DNA of 64,000 nt, from contig QEUM01000004.1 in NCBI GenBank assembly GCA_003577165.1, positions 372,001 to 436,000 of the forward strand. The letters are read 5' to 3'. The notes beneath the pieces were generated by a model. It searched no databases. It worked only from the letters and a program-made list of their open reading frames with translations, and was not told the origin of the DNA. A program made the translations under genes and the position numbers. The number at the start of each line of letters is the position of its first letter. Position 1 is the first letter of the stretch. Below are positions 61,315 through 64,000 of the stretch, in pieces. This DNA is from Armatimonadota bacterium. Its GTDB lineage: Bacteria; Armatimonadota; Fimbriimonadia; Fimbriimonadales; ATM1.

Positions 61315-64000
61315 ATGAGATCCTTGACATCTCTTCTTTCACTTGTTGTTCTTGGCGTTTTGGTACTCGTTCTTCTTCACACTCCTGGTAGAGGCGAGGA
61401 CGTCGTCGTTCTTTCGGGTCGCGTTGAGGGAGAGGCGCCTGAAGGGAAGTTTCCCGTCGGGTTCCACTTTTTCGACAAAGAGAAGCGCGATCTCGTGCAT
61501 CGAGCGGTAGGAGAGTTGGAAGTTCGCTCGGGCAAGTACACAGCCTCCTTGCCACAAGGCCCACTGCGAGATGGCGGTGAGTACTACGTGCTGGCCACTT
61601 CTCCTGAGGTGGAGATTGAGTCGTATCAGGGTCAACCTGCTGAGGCTTGGGGCCTCGTTCGCCTGCAGCCCTCGACTCCTGGGATTCAGCAGACGGGTCA
61701 CGTGAACGTGAGCGGGACTTTGATCGCAGGCGCAGTGAAGACGGATGCTCTGCAAATGGCCACGGGCGCCGCCGCGGGTAGCGTCTTGACGAGCGATGCG
61801 AGTGGCAACGCGAGTTGGCAACCGCTTCCTCCTGGCGCGTCTCTGTGGGCTCTGTCGGGCAGCCACATCTTCAACAGCAACTCGGGCTTCGTTGGGATTG
61901 GCACCACTTCGCCCGCTTATCCACTGCATGTGGTGACCAGCAGCGGCGGACGAGCGATCTATGGTGTCAATACCGGGACCACCGGAATCATGTACGGCGT
62001 GTTGGGTGAGGCGACTGCCGCCACTGGCGCCGCGTATGGCGTGGCGGGCCAAACCTCCAGCACGGGCGGAGTCGGCGTGTTCGGTTTGGCGACCGCCGCC
62101 ACCGGATCGGCATGGGGTGTGTATGGACGAAGCGAGAGCACGGGAGATGGGCGGGGAGTCGTGGGCGTCGCTATCGGCGCGAGCGGACCCACCACGGGGA
62201 CGGTTGGGGCGAGTTTGAGTCCCGATGGTCGCGGAGTGTGGGGCGTGACTTACGCCCAGACCGGAACCAACTACGGGGTCTTCGGCGAGAGCGCAAGCTC
62301 CTCGGGAAGGGGAGTGTACGGTCTAGTTACTGCCGCGAGCGGAAACACCTATGGCGTGTATGGACGAAGCGCGAGCCCATCCGGCACGGGTGTGTTCGGT
62401 GAGAACATCTCCAACACGGGCGTGACCTACGGGATGTGGGGGCAGACTTCCAGTCCCGACGGCCGAGGCGTTTACGGCGTTGCAAGCGCGACGACCGGTA
62501 CCAACTTCGGAGTGTATGGCTACACTGCGAGCACCGACGGAAGGGGCGTTGCCGGCCATGCGTCTGCCGCGACTGGCGCCACATACGGTGTAATTGGGCT
62601 GAGCGTGAGCACAAGCGGCACGGGTGTGTTCGGTGAGAATACGGCCGCTAACGGGAACACCTACGGCGTCCGAGGACACAGCGCCAGCACATCGGGTGGA
62701 GGAGTTCATGGCATCGCCTCCGCAAGCAGCGGTCTAACGTTTGGTGTCATCGGGACGAGCGTGAGTCCTGACGGTCGAGGCGTGTACGGATCGGCAACGT
62801 CGACTACCGGAGCCTCCGCTGGCGTGTCTGGTGTCACCCTTAGCTCGTCGGGTACGGGTGTGTCCGGCCAGGCAATCGCTGCCAGCGGCATCAACTTCGG
62901 CGTCCATGGCTTGACGGGCAGCACCTCTGGAAGGGGCGTGGCCGGTGAGGCATCCGCGACCAGCGGTTCGACCTACGGATTGTTCGGGCTAAGTCGAAGC
63001 ACCTCTGGCACAGGCGTGTACGGGGTAACGACCGCTACGAGCGGAACCACGTACGGGGTATTCGGACTGAACCAGAGTCCGGATGGCGCGGGAGTATATG
63101 GCGAGAACTCGAGTACTTCCGCGGTCGGCACGCGCGGCGTGTATGGACTAAGTCGTAGCCCGGACGGCATCGGCGTGTACGGCGAGGTGTCGAACATCAG
63201 CGGGATTACCCACGGTGTTTACGGAAGGAGCCTTAGTCCCTCTGGCAGGGGAGTGACCGGCGAGGCTGCTTGGGTTACGGGAACTACGTACGGAGTCTTC
63301 GGGCACAGCGTGAGTCCCGACGGAAGGGGCGTGTATGGTGTGGCGACGTCGACGAGTGGGCCATCCATCGGCGTGTTAGGCGGGTGTGATAGCCCGGTGG
63401 GCTACGGGGTCTTCGGGGTCGAGCCTTCGGGCGCAGCAGGGCATGCGGTTTACGCCCTGGGCTCCTTTGCAGCAACGGGCACGAAGTCGTTCCAGATCGA
63501 CCACCCGCTGTGGCCGGAAACCCACTACCTCAATCACTTCTGCACGGAGGCGCCGGAACCCCTCAACGCCTACAGCGGAAACGTGGTCACCGACGCACGC
63601 GGCTACGCCACCGTGCGACTGCCGGACTACTTCGATTCGATCAACCGTGACTTTCGCTACCAACTTACGGTGATCGACGACAGCGACGACTTCGTGTTGG
63701 CGAAGGTGGTGCGAGAGATTCGAGACAACGAGTTTGTGATCCGCACCAACAAGCCCCGCGTGAAAGTCTCGTGGGAAGTGAAGGGCATTCGCAACGATCC
63801 CTATGTTCGGAAGTACGGGTACGAGACCGAACAGGAGAAGGAAGACGAGATCAAGGGCAAGTACCTCCATCCCGATCTCTATGGAATGCCGAAGGAGTAC
63901 GGCATCCACTACCGCCCAGTTGACCTCTCCGGACCGCGTACGCAGAGCCGTGATCAGAAACTGTCTCAGAACAACGGAGGACCGAAGACGACCAAGTCGC
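61315..64000 (+). CDS. Paralogous secreted Gly-rich repeat protein, cut by the window edge
   Basis: The ATG at 61315 follows a CGGAGGA ribosome site. The frame stays open for 895 codons to the right edge, so the 3' end is missing. The signal peptide (TSLLSLVVLGVLVLVLLHTP) and first 170 residues closely follow the upstream gene (GEDVVVLSGRVEGEAPEGKF, then GQPAEAWGLVRLQP). About 20 repeats of the type TYGVYGRSASPSGTGVFGEN follow. The C-terminal tail SFQIDHPLWPETHYLNHF ... SWEVKGIRNDPYVRKYGYE is nearly the same as in the neighbour. It is likely exported; the role is unknown. The GGRF-type units of the neighbour are absent. Confidence 0.88.
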   Translation, partial: MRSLTSLLSLVVLGVLVLVLLHTPGRGEDVVVLSGRVEGEAPEGKFPVGFHFFDKEKRDLVHRAVGELEVRSGKYTASLPQGPLRDGGEYYVLATSPEVEIESYQGQPAEAWGLVRLQPSTPGIQQTGHVNVSGTLIAGAVKTDALQMATGAAAGSVLTSDASGNASWQPLPPGASLWALSGSHIFNSNSGFVGIGTTSPAYPLHVVTSSGGRAIYGVNTGTTGIMYGVLGEATAATGAAYGVAGQTSSTGGVGVFGLATAATGSAWGVYGRSESTGDGRGVVGVAIGASGPTTGTVGASLSPDGRGVWGVTYAQTGTNYGVFGESASSSGRGVYGLVTAASGNTYGVYGRSASPSGTGVFGENISNTGVTYGMWGQTSSPDGRGVYGVASATTGTNFGVYGYTASTDGRGVAGHASAATGATYGVIGLSVSTSGTGVFGENTAANGNTYGVRGHSASTSGGGVHGIASASSGLTFGVIGTSVSPDGRGVYGSATSTTGASAGVSGVTLSSSGTGVSGQAIAASGINFGVHGLTGSTSGRGVAGEASATSGSTYGLFGLSRSTSGTGVYGVTTATSGTTYGVFGLNQSPDGAGVYGENSSTSAVGTRGVYGLSRSPDGIGVYGEVSNISGITHGVYGRSLSPSGRGVTGEAAWVTGTTYGVFGHSVSPDGRGVYGVATSTSGPSIGVLGGCDSPVGYGVFGVEPSGAAGHAVYALGSFAATGTKSFQIDHPLWPETHYLNHFCTEAPEPLNAYSGNVVTDARGYATVRLPDYFDSINRDFRYQLTVIDDSDDFVLAKVVREIRDNEFVIRTNKPRVKVSWEVKGIRNDPYVRKYGYETEQEKEDEIKGKYLHPDLYGMPKEYGIHYRPVDLSGPRTQSRDQKLSQNNGGPKTTKS
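61986..63483 (+). repeat. Coding tandem repeats of the second paralogue, about 20 copies
   Basis: Units of about 26 residues with the consensus TYGVxGxSxSxxGxGVxGxAxAxxGx. Alternative half-units SPDGRGV and STSGTGV recur in irregular order. The units are diverged in sequence, unlike the almost identical C-terminal tail shared with the upstream gene. Confidence 0.8.

Overview
The window looks like the chromosome of a GC-rich, diderm (outer-membrane) free-living bacterium that is not a classical proteobacterium. It has lipid A type genes (lpxK, an LpxL-like acyltransferase, a heptosyltransferase-like GT9), fused SecDF, motAB with FlgM, a split FeoB, HslU, an EF-Tu-like core gene set, and many secreted proteins with repeats. 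My best guess is Armatimonadota (Fimbriimonadia-like). That is an inference from gene content and style, not a proven assignment.

Layout. 1-13 kb: an edge-truncated hypothetical, a MOSC protein, a secreted S9 peptidase, motAB behind a sigma-28-like promoter, a cysteine desulfurase, two orphan proteins, a MalK/UgpC-type ABC ATPase and an lpxK-acyltransferase-GT9 operon. 13-23.8 kb: tRNA-Lys, a secreted TPR protein, nadK (with a disturbed 3' end), tRNA-Ser, gyrB, hyuB overlapping hslU, a deiodinase-like gene with an in-frame TGA and a matching SECIS-like hairpin (a probable selenoprotein), a GT2 glycosyltransferase and nuoF. 23.8-25.7 kb: a short accessory patch with two orphan genes. 25.8-35.1 kb: fatty-acid hydroxylase family protein, SLBB protein, lepA, response regulator, zinc-ribbon/TPR protein, dut, outer-membrane-like protein, hflX, prmC, DinB-like and membrane proteins.

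35.1-50.7 kb: a secreted M11-like metalloprotease, lpdA, an iron-uptake operon (DtxR-type regulator, feoA, feoB split in two, all overlapping), a subtilase, yjbQ, panBC, flgM, two tRNA-Leu genes, a class II aldolase, a BON protein and secDF. 50.7-56.7 kb: a XerC/D recombinase, a repeat-rich non-coding stretch, and a four-gene putative restriction/defence cassette (M.EcoRI-type adenine methylase, HEPN-like protein, PD-(D/E)XK-like protein, DUF262-HNH protein) bracketed by a 34-bp direct repeat. 56.7-58.8 kb: a MerR regulator fused to a thioredoxin-like domain, a downstream barrel-like gene broken by two in-frame stops, and a small secreted protein. 59-64 kb: two large paralogous secreted proteins built of about 26-residue Gly-rich repeats with a common C-terminal domain. 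The first is interrupted by a one-base shift in a poly-G tract, and the second runs off the window edge.

The most notable items are the probable selenoprotein, the flanked putative defence cassette, the poly-G interrupted repeat protein, the MerR-thioredoxin fusion with an internal ribosome site, and the displaced 3' end of nadK.
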